Source: Bacillota bacterium
GTDB lineage: Bacteria; Bacillota; Clostridia; Oscillospirales; Ethanoligenentaceae
Assembly: GCA_023391535.1 (NCBI GenBank)
Contig: JAEWAU010000005.1
Location: 11,211-75,210, forward strand
DNA: 64,000 nt
Direction of reading: 5' to 3'
The position numbers and the translations under genes are program-made. Below the pieces are notes generated by a model, which saw nothing but the letters and a program-made list of their open reading frames with translations, was not told the origin of the DNA and made no database searches. Numbering within the stretch: the first letter of the stretch is position 1; each line of letters opens with the position of its first letter. Of this stretch, positions 1-8,996 are shown piece by piece.

Positions 1-185
1 AGATGGGCGTCCTCGCGGTGGAAATGGAGGCGGCCGCCCTCTATATGAACGCCGCCAGAAGCGGGAAAAACGCGCTCTGCCTCTGCACGATCTCCGACTG
101 CCCGTTTACGGGCGAGGAATGCAGCCCGCAGGACCGGCAGACCTCCTTCCGCCAGATGATGGAACTCGCGCTGGAAATCGCCTGA
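1..185 (+). CDS. deoD: Purine nucleoside phosphorylase DeoD, C-terminal part
   Basis: This is the last ~60 residues of a hexameric (DeoD-type) purine nucleoside phosphorylase, which cleaves purine (deoxy)ribonucleosides with phosphate to base and (deoxy)ribose-1-phosphate in the cytosol. The EMEAAALY segment near the start of the fragment is the ribose-binding Glu region of the family, and the tail (SDCPFTGEE, then a Gln/Thr-rich helix) fits the DeoD C-terminus. The gene begins upstream of the window; the ATG at base 3 is an internal methionine. It stands 36 bp before deoB, whose product acts on the sugar phosphate it releases, so the two are probably one salvage operon. Confidence 0.88.
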   Translation, partial: MGVLAVEMEAAALYMNAARSGKNALCLCTISDCPFTGEECSPQDRQTSFRQMMELALEIA

Positions 186-221
186 AACTTGCGACGGGAA
201 TCGCATGAAAGCGGATGAAAT

Positions 222-1406
222 ATGAAAATTAAAAGAGCTTTTTTGATCGTTCTGGACAGCTTCGGCATCGGAGAACTGCCGGACGCCGCAAAATTCGGGG
301 ACCAGGGCAGCAATACGCTGGCCGCCATTGCGAAATCCCCGAAGTTTTTCGCGCCCAATCTTGAAAAACTGGGGCTGTTTCACATCGACGGCGTAAACTG
401 CGGCTCCGCTGCGGCCGCGCCGCAGGGCGCCTTTGCAAGGCTTGCGGAGCGCTCCGCCGGCAAGGATACGACCGTGGGGCATTGGGAGATTGCGGGCCTT
501 GTTTCGAACAAGCCCATGCCCACTTTTCCCAACGGGTTTCCGCAGGAGGTGCTGGATCAGTTCAGCAGGCTCACGGGCCGCGGGGTGCTCTGCAATAAGC
601 CGTATTCAGGCACGCAGGTGATTGCGGATTACGGCCGCGAGCATATGGAAACGGGCAAGCTTATCGTCTATACCTCGGCCGACAGCGTATTCCAGGTTGC
701 GGCGCACGAAGACGTGGTGCCGGTGGACGAGCTCTACCGCTGCTGCGAGCTTGCGCGCGGCATGCTCACGGGCGACTATGCCGTGGGCCGGGTGATTGCA
801 AGGCCCTTTAACGGGGAATACCCCCATTTTCAGCGAACGGTTCGGCGGCACGACTTTTCGCTTTTTCCGCCAAAGGAGACGATGCTCGACGCATTTAAGG
901 CCGCGGGCCTCGACACCATCGGCGTCGGCAAAATAAACGATATCTTCGCGGGGCGCGGCATCTCCGCTACGTACAGAACCGAGGGCAACGCCGACGGCAT
1001 GCGCAGAACCGCAGAGATTGCGGGAACGGATTTCAGCGGGCTGTGTTTTGTGAACCTTGTGGACTTCGACATGCTCTACGGCCACCGCAACGATATCGAC
1101 GGCTATGCGGCCGCGCTTTCCGAGTTCGATGCCTGGCTGGGCGGCTTTCTCCCTTCCATGCGGGAGGACGACGTGCTTTTCATAACGGCGGACCACGGCT
1201 GCGACCCTTCCACGCCGAGCACGGACCATTCCCGCGAATATGTTCCGCTGGTTATCGGCGGAAAGGGCGTGCGGGCGGGGGCAAACCTGGGAACCAGAAG
1301 CTCCTTTGCCGATATCGCCGCCACGCTGCTCGATCTTTTTAAACTGCCGCAAAACACCGAGGGCATCAGCTTTAAAAAAGAAATACTGGATGCGGATTTC
1401 CGATGA
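222..1406 (+). CDS. deoB: Phosphopentomutase
   Basis: DeoB interconverts (deoxy)ribose-1-phosphate and (deoxy)ribose-5-phosphate, linking nucleoside breakdown to central metabolism. The 394-residue length is normal for the family. Alkaline-phosphatase-superfamily metal motifs are visible: LDSFGIGELPD at residues 11-21, GKDTTVGHWEI at about 80-90 containing the phosphorylated Thr, and DHGCDPSTPSTDHSRE near residue 324, giving Asp and His metal ligands. It starts at ATG 222 and lies between deoD and cdd on the same strand. Confidence 0.96.
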   Translation: MKIKRAFLIVLDSFGIGELPDAAKFGDQGSNTLAAIAKSPKFFAPNLEKLGLFHIDGVNCGSAAAAPQGAFARLAERSAGKDTTVGHWEIAGLVSNKPMPTFPNGFPQEVLDQFSRLTGRGVLCNKPYSGTQVIADYGREHMETGKLIVYTSADSVFQVAAHEDVVPVDELYRCCELARGMLTGDYAVGRVIARPFNGEYPHFQRTVRRHDFSLFPPKETMLDAFKAAGLDTIGVGKINDIFAGRGISATYRTEGNADGMRRTAEIAGTDFSGLCFVNLVDFDMLYGHRNDIDGYAAALSEFDAWLGGFLPSMREDDVLFITADHGCDPSTPSTDHSREYVPLVIGGKGVRAGANLGTRSSFADIAATLLDLFKLPQNTEGISFKKEILDADFR

Positions 1407-1507
1407 AACCAGGGGGGGATCCGTGTTAAAACCATGGAATAAAGCTTTTGCTGCGGAATTTATCCCTTTGTTATTTGATATTTCCATGAAAAGAAGGCCG
1501 CGAAACA

Positions 1508-1936
1508 ATGATTACGACGGAAGAACTGATCGAACAGGCTTTTCGGGCACGCGAAAAGGCCTACGCGCCCTATTCGGGCTTCCGGGTGGGGGCGGCGCTC
1601 CTGACGAAAGAGGGCAGAGTTTTCGGCGGCTGCAATATCGAATCGGCCTCCTACAGCCCGAGCAACTGCGCCGAGCGCACGGCTTTTTTCAAAGCGGTGT
1701 CGGAGGGGGAACGCTCGTTTGAGGAGATCGCCATCGTGGGCGGCCCGGGGAAAAGCGACACGCAAACCGAAAACTACTGTCCGCCCTGCGGCGTTTGCAG
1801 GCAGGTTATGATGGAGTTCTGCGTACCCGAGAATTTCCGGATTATTCTGGCGAAAAGCAAGGACGCTTATGTGATATACACGCTGAAGGAACTGCTTCCC
1901 CTCGGATTCGGACCGGATAATCTGTCCGTCCGATAG
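1508..1936 (+). CDS. cdd: Cytidine deaminase
   Basis: Hydrolytic deamination of cytidine/deoxycytidine to uridine/deoxyuridine. The 142-residue protein has the homotetrameric Cdd layout: Cys54-Ala-Glu56 (first zinc ligand and catalytic Glu) and the PCGVCRQ segment with Cys94 and Cys97 as the other zinc ligands. It sits ~100 bp after deoB, inside the nucleoside salvage island, and supplies uridine for Pdp encoded further on. The start ATG is preceded by AAGAAGG. Confidence 0.96.
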   Translation: MITTEELIEQAFRAREKAYAPYSGFRVGAALLTKEGRVFGGCNIESASYSPSNCAERTAFFKAVSEGERSFEEIAIVGGPGKSDTQTENYCPPCGVCRQVMMEFCVPENFRIILAKSKDAYVIYTLKELLPLGFGPDNLSVR

Positions 1937-1970
1937 AGCAAGTTTCGCGAAACTGGCTTTCCGCTGGCTA

Positions 1971-2074
1971 TGGCAATTTCATTAAAGATTGAGCGAAGCC
2001 GCATTTCGTCTGTCCGCCTCCCTTGGCTCAGCGAAATACCGCGGAATGGTTCAATCTTTTCTGGAAATGCTGTA
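1971..2074. repeat. Dispersed 104-bp repeat, copy A
   Basis: This intergenic block can be aligned over its whole length with 47151-47254 (same length, few gaps) and with 60148-60252. Its ends are imperfect terminal inverted repeats (GGCAATTTC on the left, GGAAATGCTGTA on the right). Inside are paired arms AAAGATTGA (1984-1992) and TCAATCTTT (2051-2059), then GCATTTCG and CGAAATAC, so the whole unit can fold as one long hairpin. It lies between cdd and the BMP lipoprotein gene and has no reading frame of note. A miniature transposable or REP-like element is the likeliest explanation. Confidence 0.75.
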
Positions 2075-2165
2075 GGAAGCCGCCCGGTGCAAATGATACG
2101 GATGCGGAGCGTTTTACACGGGATGGCTCCGGCAGCGGAAAAGCCAAAAATAAAAGGAGGATCTT

Positions 2166-3272
2166 ATGAAAATCAAAAAAGTTCTCGGCGTAGTCATGTC
2201 CCTTTCCATGGTTGCCGCAGTTTTCACGGGCTGCGCATCTTCGGGTTCGGGCAGTTCATCCAGCTCGGGCAGTTCGTCGTCCAGCAGCAGTTCCAGTTCG
2301 GCCTCGTCCACGGCGGTGACCTTTAAGGACGGCATGGTTACCGATATCGGCGGCGTCAACGACCAGTCCTTCAACCAGGGCGCATGGAACGGCCTGCAGG
2401 CATTCGGCAAGGAGAACCCCGACGCTAAGGTCAAGTATCTGGAATCGACCCAGAGTTCGGACTATTCTACCAACCTCAACCAGTTCGCAAGCACCAACTA
2501 CAACCTCGTTTGGGCAATCGGCTACCTGATGGCCGACGCGGTTAAGGCTTCGGCCACGGCGTACCCCGACGTCAACTTCGCGATCGTTGACGACGCGATT
2601 TCGCCCACCCCGTCGAACCTGACCTGCGTGCTCTTCCGTGCGCAGGAATCCTCCTTCCTCGTCGGCTATATCGCGGCGCTCAAGACCAAGACCAACAAGG
2701 TCGGCTTTATCGGCGGCGTATCCGGTACGGTTATCGACGAATTCCAGTACGGCTTCCAGGCGGGCGTCGCCTACGGCGCAAAGGAACTCCACAAGGACAT
2801 CTCCGTCAACGTGCAGTACGCGAACTCATTCAGCGACGCTTCGCTGGGCAAGGCGATTTCGCAGAACATGTACGCCAAGGGCGCGGATATCATCTTCGCC
2901 GCAGCGGGCAACGTCGGCCAGGGCATGATCGCCGAAGCCAAGGCGGAGAACAAGCTCTGCGAGGGCGTCGATATGGATCAATCCTCCCTCGCACCGAGTA
3001 ACATCCTCACTTCTGCAATGAAGAACGTGAACAACGTCGTCGCACTCATCTCCAAGCAGGTGAAGGGCGGCCAGAAAGTCGGCGGCCAGACCCTCAGCTA
3101 CGGGCTCAAAGAGGGCGGCGTCGGCATTCCGGATACGGACCAGGCCGTTAAAATGTGCGGCCAGGATGTTCTGAATAAGGCGAAAACCGTTCAGCAGAAC
3201 ATCATCGACGGCAAGATCGTGCCGCCGTACAACAAGGACACTTACAAAACCTATCTCAGCACGCTGAAATAA
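2166..3272 (+). CDS. nupN: BMP-family nucleoside-binding lipoprotein of an ABC importer
   Basis: A substrate-binding lipoprotein of the BMP/PnrA/NupN family, anchored on the outer face of the membrane to deliver nucleosides to the NupOPQ-type importer encoded next. The N-terminus is a lipoprotein signal (MKIKKVLGVVMSL...) with lipobox FTGC and acylated Cys23, followed by a Ser/Gly-rich linker (residues ~24-46) typical of clostridial binding proteins. The mature part opens with the family segment DIGGVNDQSFNQGAWNGL. Start ATG 2166 has a strong AAAGGAGG site. The neighbours (cdd, pdp, deoB) support nucleosides as the ligand; the exact specificity cannot be read from sequence. Confidence 0.93.
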   Translation: MKIKKVLGVVMSLSMVAAVFTGCASSGSGSSSSSGSSSSSSSSSSASSTAVTFKDGMVTDIGGVNDQSFNQGAWNGLQAFGKENPDAKVKYLESTQSSDYSTNLNQFASTNYNLVWAIGYLMADAVKASATAYPDVNFAIVDDAISPTPSNLTCVLFRAQESSFLVGYIAALKTKTNKVGFIGGVSGTVIDEFQYGFQAGVAYGAKELHKDISVNVQYANSFSDASLGKAISQNMYAKGADIIFAAAGNVGQGMIAEAKAENKLCEGVDMDQSSLAPSNILTSAMKNVNNVVALISKQVKGGQKVGGQTLSYGLKEGGVGIPDTDQAVKMCGQDVLNKAKTVQQNIIDGKIVPPYNKDTYKTYLSTLK

Positions 3273-3367
3273 TCAGCCCGGCAACGTTGGAACTCTCTTC
3301 CCTACGGCGTTTCCGGGAAAGGCGGCCGCGTTCCGGCGCGCTTAATCCTTAACGGAACTGCTGTAGA

Positions 3368-3408
3368 ACGCCTGTAAGGCTGAGGCGACTCGCCTTACAG
3401 GCGTTTTG
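3368..3408 (+). terminator. Rho-independent terminator after the BMP gene
   Basis: ACGCCTGTAAGGC (3368-3380) pairs perfectly with GCCTTACAGGCGT (3392-3404), followed by a short T run. It lies ~95 bp downstream of the BMP stop and would leave abundant lipoprotein transcript relative to the membrane and ATPase genes. Confidence 0.85.
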
Positions 3409-3497
3409 CGAAGAGACGGACGGGAATTTCCGCCCGCGGACACATGGAAACGATCCGGATGGCTTGATACGAATATCCGATTCAAAACAGATAAAAT

Positions 3498-3538
3498 CCG
3501 CAGCAAAAGTTTTCCTATGGGTTTTGATGCGGTTTTTT
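3498..3538 (+). terminator. Second terminator before nupO
   Basis: CCGCAGCAAAA (3498-3508) and TTTTGATGCGG (3522-3532) form an 11-bp stem with one mismatch, followed by six T. It stands ~95 bp before the nupO start, so the 360-bp gap between the BMP gene and nupO holds two terminator-like hairpins. nupO then needs readthrough or a promoter in the last 95 bp, where I see no convincing -35/-10 pair. Confidence 0.7.
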
Positions 3539-3632
3539 CTCCATTATTTTATGGGAGATTCGTAACAAATGGCCGATGGCCTTCTTCGGTATCGGCTAAG
3601 GAATCTATACCTATAGAGAAGGAGGTCATATA

Positions 3633-5174
3633 TTGAAAGATCAAGCTACTTATGCGGTGGAAATGCAGTCGATCTACAAGTACTTCGACGATTTCTGCGC
3701 GTTGAGTTCGGTCGATCTGAAGGTCGCAAGCGGAAGCATCCATGCGCTTCTGGGTGAGAACGGCGCCGGCAAAACTACGCTGATGAATGTCCTTTACGGC
3801 CTCTATAAACCCGACAGCGGCAGAATTCTGATTAACGGCGAGCAGGTGGAGATGAAGAACCCCAGCGTCGCCATCGAACACAGGATCGGCATGGTCCATC
3901 AGCATTTTAAACTTGTGGAAAACTTCACCGTCGTTCAGAACATCATCCTCGGCAAAGAGGTGATCAAGGCGGGGTGCGTGCTCGATATCCCCAAGGCGCG
4001 CAGGGAGATTCAGGAGCTTTCCGAAAAGTACGGGCTCAAGGTAGACCCGGACGCCAAGGTAGAGGATATCTCCGTGGGCATGCAGCAGAGGGTGGAGATT
4101 CTCAAGGCGCTCTACAGGGGCGTCGAAATACTGATTCTGGACGAGCCCACCGCGGTTCTGACTCCGCAGGAGATCAGCGAGCTCGTCAGTATCATGCACA
4201 ACCTCACGAAGTCCGGCAAGACGATCATTATTATCACACACAAGCTCAAGGAGATCAAGCAGTCCTCCGAGTACTGCACGATCATCCGCCGCGGCAAGTA
4301 CATCGACACCGTCCAGGTGAAAGATACCTCCGAGCAGCAGCTCGCGTCCATGATGGTGGGCCGCGAGGTCAGCCTCGTCGTGGCGAAAAGCAAGGCGAAG
4401 CCTCAGGAAGAAATCTTTAAAATCGAAAATCTTACCGTTGAAGACAACCGAAAGATAGAACGGGTGAAAAACCTCTCTCTTTCGGTAAAAAGAGGGGAAA
4501 TCGTAGGCATCGCCGGCATAGACGGCAACGGGCAGAAGGAACTTGTGGAGGCCATCACCTGCCTTGCAAGAGCGAAGTCCGGCAGGGTGCTCATCGGCGG
4601 CACAGAGATTCAGAACACTACGCCGCACAACGTCATTGAGCACGGCGTCTGCACCATTCATGAGGACCGACAGAAAAGAGGCCTTGTGCTCGATTTCCCC
4701 GTTAAATACAACCTGATCACCGAAACCTACAACAAGCCCCGGTTTTCAAACCGCTCTATTCTGAAGGATAAAGAAATCAGCAGTTTCGCGGCGGAGGCCA
4801 TCAAAGAATACGATATCCGGCCGGACACCTGCGCCGAAGAGCCTGCGAAGGCGCTTTCGGGAGGCAATCAGCAGAAGGTCATCATTGCGAGGGAGCTTGC
4901 CAACGACCCCGAACTGCTCATCGCGTTTCAGCCCACCAGAGGGCTCGACGTGGGCGCGATCGAATTCGTGCACAAAGCGCTTGTCAAACACCGCGACAGC
5001 GGGCATTCGATCCTGCTGATCTCTTTCGAACTCGACGAAATCATGAATGTATCGGACAGAATCTGCGTTCTGTACGACGGCAGTATTGTGGATGAGTTCC
5101 AGCAGGGCGAAGTGGACGAGAACACGATCGGGCTGCTGATGGCAGGAGGGGGGGAGAGAAAGAATGAGATATAA
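3633..5174 (+). CDS. nupO: Nucleoside ABC importer, duplicated ATP-binding subunit
   Basis: A double ABC ATPase (513 residues) of the sugar/nucleoside importer class that powers the permeases NupP and NupQ. Domain 1 has Walker A GENGAGKTT at residues ~41-49, signature SVGMQQR and Walker B LILDEPTAVLTP. Domain 2 has the degenerate nucleotide loop IDGNGQKEL, signature LSGGNQQK and QPTRGLD, a usual asymmetry in this family. The start is TTG 3633, chosen because AGAAGGAGGT sits 7 bp upstream; the first ATG (about 3663) would lack this. Its end overlaps nupP by 11 bp. Confidence 0.95.
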   Translation: MKDQATYAVEMQSIYKYFDDFCALSSVDLKVASGSIHALLGENGAGKTTLMNVLYGLYKPDSGRILINGEQVEMKNPSVAIEHRIGMVHQHFKLVENFTVVQNIILGKEVIKAGCVLDIPKARREIQELSEKYGLKVDPDAKVEDISVGMQQRVEILKALYRGVEILILDEPTAVLTPQEISELVSIMHNLTKSGKTIIIITHKLKEIKQSSEYCTIIRRGKYIDTVQVKDTSEQQLASMMVGREVSLVVAKSKAKPQEEIFKIENLTVEDNRKIERVKNLSLSVKRGEIVGIAGIDGNGQKELVEAITCLARAKSGRVLIGGTEIQNTTPHNVIEHGVCTIHEDRQKRGLVLDFPVKYNLITETYNKPRFSNRSILKDKEISSFAAEAIKEYDIRPDTCAEEPAKALSGGNQQKVIIARELANDPELLIAFQPTRGLDVGAIEFVHKALVKHRDSGHSILLISFELDEIMNVSDRICVLYDGSIVDEFQQGEVDENTIGLLMAGGGERKNEI

Positions 5175-6294
5175 GATTGCCGCTATCTTAAACCGGACCG
5201 TCACAAAAATCATTCTTGCAATCATCCTTGGCTTTATCGTCGGAGCCGTCACGCTCGCGGTGGCCGGCTACAACCCGGTATCCGCCTACTCGATGATGTT
5301 CTCCAGCATCTTCAAAAGCCCGCAGAACATGATTCAGGTGCTGATACTTACGATGCCGAACATTCTTACCGGCCTGAGCGTCGCGTTCGCCTTCAAAACG
5401 GGCTTGTTCAATATCGGCGGCGAGGGCCAGTATCTCGTGGGCGCCATGGCGGCCGTGCTTGTGGGCGGCACGCTCAACCTGCCGCCGGTAATCAATATTA
5501 TCGTCATCATGCTGGTGGCGATACTCGCGGCGGGCCTTTACGGCGCGCTCGCGGGCTTCCTCAAAGCCAGATTCGGCATCCACGAGGTCATCACGACCAT
5601 CATGCTCAACTGGATCGCGATGTACTTCAACAACTATCTGATTTCGCTGCCGGGCATCGGCGTTGCGAATACGCAGTATTCGTTCACGATCAAAAAAAGC
5701 GCCTGGACGAACATCCTGGTAAACTGGAAGGAAACCGCTCAGGGCCATGCGTTTCTTTCGCACCATCATGCGCTCCAAACCATTCTTTTCGCCACCGATA
5801 TCAATTACGGCATCCTTATTGCAATCGTCGTCGCGGTGTTCATTTGGTTTTTGCTGTATAAGACAACGTTCGGCTACCAGGTGCGTGCGGTTGGCCTCAA
5901 TAAAGATGCCTCCGAATTCGCGGGCATCAGCGTTCAAAAGAACCTCGTTATGACGATGTTCGTGGCCGGCGCCCTCGCGGGCCTTGCGGGCGCGCTCCAG
6001 ATGGCGGGCACCATGCCCCACGCGCTCAATTCCCTCGCCATCCAGCCGGGCTACGGCTTCAACGGCATCACCGTGGCACTTATGGCCAACAGCGCGCCCG
6101 TCGGCTGCATCTTTACGGCGCTGCTGCTTTCGGCGTTGCAATTCGGCGGCAGCACCATGCAGATGAACATGGGCGCCCCGTCCGAAGTGGTCAACATCAT
6201 GATCGGCGTCATTGTCTTCTTCGTTGCGGTGGCCTCAATGTTTACCATGATCGCCGAGAAGATCAAGGTGAGGAGGCTTAAAAATGTTGATTAG
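5164..6294 (+). CDS. nupP: Nucleoside ABC importer permease 1
   Basis: Membrane permease of the BPD-transp-2 (RbsC-like) family, 376 residues with many hydrophobic helices. The conserved core is visible as FNIGGEGQYLVGA at about residue 80 and NKDASEFAGISV around 240, before the ALAGLAGALQMAG helix. It overlaps nupO and nupQ by 11 bp on each side, which implies translational coupling in the order ATPase, permease, permease as in the Bacillus nupNOPQ set. Confidence 0.94.
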   Translation: MRYKIAAILNRTVTKIILAIILGFIVGAVTLAVAGYNPVSAYSMMFSSIFKSPQNMIQVLILTMPNILTGLSVAFAFKTGLFNIGGEGQYLVGAMAAVLVGGTLNLPPVINIIVIMLVAILAAGLYGALAGFLKARFGIHEVITTIMLNWIAMYFNNYLISLPGIGVANTQYSFTIKKSAWTNILVNWKETAQGHAFLSHHHALQTILFATDINYGILIAIVVAVFIWFLLYKTTFGYQVRAVGLNKDASEFAGISVQKNLVMTMFVAGALAGLAGALQMAGTMPHALNSLAIQPGYGFNGITVALMANSAPVGCIFTALLLSALQFGGSTMQMNMGAPSEVVNIMIGVIVFFVAVASMFTMIAEKIKVRRLKNVD

Positions 6295-7219
6295 CGTATT
6301 GCTTGCAATCAGCATCACGCTTATGTATTCCGCGCCGCTGATATTCGCGGGCCTCGGCGGCGTGATCTCGGAGAATGCCGGCGTTGTGAACATCGGCATT
6401 GAGGGAATGATGACCTTTGGCGCCTTTATGGGCGCGGCTGTGGGTTACTACACGGCCAACCCCTGGTTCGGCTTGCTTGCGGGCGGGCTTGCGGGCGGCG
6501 TGCTTGCGCTTGCGCACGCCGTGGCCTGCATCACCTTCCGGGCGGATCAGACAATCTCGGGTGTCGCCATCAACTTTATCGGCCCCGGCCTCGCCCTTTT
6601 CCTTTCCCGCAAACTGTTCGCCGGGAGCACGATGACCAAGCCCGTGCCGCACCAGATCCCCTCCATTTTCGGCAGCCATGCCGCGAAAATGGGCTCCAAC
6701 GCGCTGCTCAACGCGGCAAACGTGGAATGGACGGTGCCCATCGTCTTTATCATCGTGCTGGTGCTGTGGTTCATGCTTTACAAAACCAACTGGGGGTTGC
6801 GCATCCGGTCGGTGGGCGAAAACCCCGCCGCGGCGGATACGCTCGGCATCAACGTTTATAAGGTCAAATATATCTGCGTCTTTATGTCCGGCGTTCTTTC
6901 CGGCTTCGGAGGAGCGGCGATGACGCTCGCGGTCGTCAACTACTTCACGCAGTCCACGATCTCCGGCCAGGGATTCATCGCGCTCGCCGCGGTCATTTTT
7001 GGCAAATGGAAGCCTCACGGCACATTGGCGGCATGCCTGCTCTTCGGTTTCGCGCAGGCGCTGGTTGTGCTCCTCGGCGGAAGCACCTCAAAAATACAGA
7101 TTCCGTCGTCCATCCTTTCGATGCTGCCCTATGTGCTGACGCTCGTCGTGCTCGTGTTGTTCGTGCGGCGCTCCACGGCCCCCAAGGCCGATGGCGTACC
7201 TTATATCAAGGGCTATTGA
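6284..7219 (+). CDS. nupQ: Nucleoside ABC importer permease 2
   Basis: Second permease of the heterodimeric channel (311 residues, strongly hydrophobic). Family landmarks are VVNIGIEGMMTFGAF near residue 28, the coupling segment GENPAAADTLGINVYKVKY near 180, and SGQGFIALAAVIFGKWKP toward the C-terminus. It begins inside the end of nupP. The last residues run into a strong hairpin that separates the transporter from pdp. Confidence 0.94.
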   Translation: MLISVLLAISITLMYSAPLIFAGLGGVISENAGVVNIGIEGMMTFGAFMGAAVGYYTANPWFGLLAGGLAGGVLALAHAVACITFRADQTISGVAINFIGPGLALFLSRKLFAGSTMTKPVPHQIPSIFGSHAAKMGSNALLNAANVEWTVPIVFIIVLVLWFMLYKTNWGLRIRSVGENPAAADTLGINVYKVKYICVFMSGVLSGFGGAAMTLAVVNYFTQSTISGQGFIALAAVIFGKWKPHGTLAACLLFGFAQALVVLLGGSTSKIQIPSSILSMLPYVLTLVVLVLFVRRSTAPKADGVPYIKGY

Positions 7220-7244
7220 CGGAAGGCGGCAGCACCCATATTGC

Positions 7245-7283
7245 CACAAAGCCTCCCGCTTTCAGGCGGGAGGCTTTGTGCTC
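7245..7283 (+). terminator. Strong hairpin between nupQ and pdp
   Basis: A perfect 15-bp stem (7245-7259 with 7266-7280, CACAAAGCCTCCCGC and its complement) around a 6-nt loop. The following bases (CTCCCAC) are not T-rich, so it may be a partial terminator or an mRNA-stabilising 3' structure rather than a full stop; pdp follows only 55 bp later. Confidence 0.6.
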
Positions 7284-7336
7284 CCACAGCAATACCAGTT
7301 TACAATTAAACATTATACAAAGGATGTAATTACGAT

Positions 7337-8662
7337 ATGAGGATGTATGATATTATCCTGAAGAAAAGGGACGGCGGCGTCCTGACAAGGGAAGAGATCG
7401 AGTTTGCGGTGAACGGCTGCGTAAACGGCTTCATTCCCGATTACCAGATCACCGCGCTGCTGATGGCCATCTATTTTAAAGGCATGAACGACGAAGAGAC
7501 CAGCGTCATGACCAACTGCATGGCGCATTCGGGCGATACGGTCGACCTTTCGTCCATTCGGGGCGTCAAGGCGGATAAGCACAGCACCGGAGGCGTCGGA
7601 GACAAGACGACGCTGATTGTGGCGCCCACCGTCGCGGCCTGCGGCGTCAAGGTGGCAAAAATGTCCGGCCGCGGCCTCGGACATACGGGCGGCACCGTGG
7701 ATAAACTCGAATCCATCGCGGGATTTCAGATATCCCTTCCGCGCGAACGGTTCATCGAGATTGTAAACACCGTCGGCCTCTCGGTTATCGGGCAGTCGGG
7801 CAATCTGGCGCCGGCGGATAAGAAGCTCTACGCGCTGCGCGATGTAACCGCGACCGTCGACAGCATTCCGCTGATCGCGGCGAGCATCATGAGCAAAAAA
7901 ATTGCGGCGGGTTCGGACTGCATCATGCTCGACGTGAAAGTGGGCAACGGCGCTTTCATGAAGCGGCTAAAAGACGCAGTCAAGCTTGCGGAGGTGATGG
8001 TGAGCATCGGCGAATCCGCGGGCAGGCGGACCGCCGCGCTGATCACGAATATGGACAGGCCGCTTGGCCATGCGGTGGGGAACTCGCTGGAGGTCATCGA
8101 GGCGGTGAAAACGCTCCGGGGCGAAGGGCCGCAGGATCTCACGGAAGTCTGCGTCCTGCTGGCGGCCAATATGCTTCGGCTTGCCGGAAAAGGCGGGCTC
8201 GAGGCATGCACGGCGATGGCACGCGGCGCGATTGCGGACGGCTCCGCTTTCGCGAAGCTCTCGGCGATGGTATCCGCTCAGGGCGGGGATGCTTCCATGC
8301 TCGACGATTTTTCTAAATTCGAAAAGGCCACGATCGCACAGGAGATTCGAGCGGAGAAAGACGGCTATATCGCGTCCATGGATACCGAAAAATGCGGCAT
8401 CGCCTCTGCAATACTCGGCGCGGGCCGTGAAACGGTAGAGAGCAAGATCGATTACAGCGCCGGCATCGTCATTCATGCCAAAACAGGCGACGCTGTCCGC
8501 CAGGGCGACCTCCTCGCCGTGCTTTACACAAACAAGAAAGAGGCACTTCACACGGCCGAAAAGATGTACCGGGACGCGGTAATTATCTCGGAAACCGCTC
8601 CCGCGGCCGAACTGCTTGTTTATGCGCTGGTGGATAAAGACGGCGTCAAATATTTTGATTGA
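7337..8662 (+). CDS. pdp: Pyrimidine-nucleoside phosphorylase
   Basis: Phosphorolysis of uridine, thymidine and deoxyuridine to base and pentose-1-phosphate. The 441-residue protein carries the thymidine/pyrimidine phosphorylase signature around residues 80-93 (KHSTGGVGDKTTL), the SGRGLGHTGGTVDKLE loop near 114-129 and SIMSKKIAAGSD around 182-193. Its product is the substrate of DeoB, and cytidine reaches it after deamination by Cdd, so the island forms a full pyrimidine nucleoside import and degradation route. Confidence 0.96.
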   Translation: MRMYDIILKKRDGGVLTREEIEFAVNGCVNGFIPDYQITALLMAIYFKGMNDEETSVMTNCMAHSGDTVDLSSIRGVKADKHSTGGVGDKTTLIVAPTVAACGVKVAKMSGRGLGHTGGTVDKLESIAGFQISLPRERFIEIVNTVGLSVIGQSGNLAPADKKLYALRDVTATVDSIPLIAASIMSKKIAAGSDCIMLDVKVGNGAFMKRLKDAVKLAEVMVSIGESAGRRTAALITNMDRPLGHAVGNSLEVIEAVKTLRGEGPQDLTEVCVLLAANMLRLAGKGGLEACTAMARGAIADGSAFAKLSAMVSAQGGDASMLDDFSKFEKATIAQEIRAEKDGYIASMDTEKCGIASAILGAGRETVESKIDYSAGIVIHAKTGDAVRQGDLLAVLYTNKKEALHTAEKMYRDAVIISETAPAAELLVYALVDKDGVKYFD

Positions 8663-8718
8663 CTGACGCACCGCGACAGATTTCCGGTCAGCCGGATTCT
8701 TTGCCCGGCCGCTGTTCC

Positions 8719-8766
8719 CATAAGGGTTGCTGCAAGCTTAGAGCGTGCAGCAGCCCTTATGTTTTA
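8719..8766 (+). terminator. Terminator of pdp
   Basis: CATAAGGGTTGCTGCA (8719-8734) pairs with TGCAGCAGCCCTTATG (8746-8761) with one T-G wobble, followed by TTTTATATA. It ends the plus-strand salvage island ~57 bp after the pdp stop. Confidence 0.88.
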
Positions 8767-8847
8767 TATATAAGTGGTGTGGCAGGCATATGGATTCTTT
8801 CGGCGGGCCCGGCCCTAAAAGAGATGCGGGCCAGGACGCGGGATAAA

Positions 8848-8909
8848 AGCAAAACGCCCTCCACATCAGTGGAGGGCACGCCATTGCCGCGGCGCATCGC
8901 CGCTGGCAA
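8848..8909 (-). terminator. Minus-strand terminator at the old tRNA-Leu 3' flank
   Basis: GCCCTCCAC/GTGGAGGGC (8856-8877) is followed, on the minus strand, by a T run (the plus strand reads AAAAC before it). A second hairpin, TTGCCGCGGCG/CGCCGC-GGCAA, lies at 8884-8909. No protein gene precedes it on the minus strand; it is best read as the original terminator of the tRNA-Leu gene, now separated from the intact tRNA by the inserted element. Confidence 0.6.
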
Positions 8910-8996
8910 GTTAGGTTATAAAGATGCAGGATAAAAGCGCGGGCTCAAAAGCAACGCGCCCGCAAACCTGCGAGCGCGTACTGCCTCCAGCGCAAC

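Noticed and set aside
606..1508. 300-codon minus-strand frame over deoB
   Set aside because: Shadow of the real phosphopentomutase gene; no ribosome site and improbable composition.
1937..2165. Purine riboswitch before the BMP gene
   Set aside because: No guanine/adenine aptamer core was found; the region is taken up by repeat copy A.
8659..8934. 91-codon plus frame after pdp
   Set aside because: It crosses two terminator hairpins and has no ribosome site.
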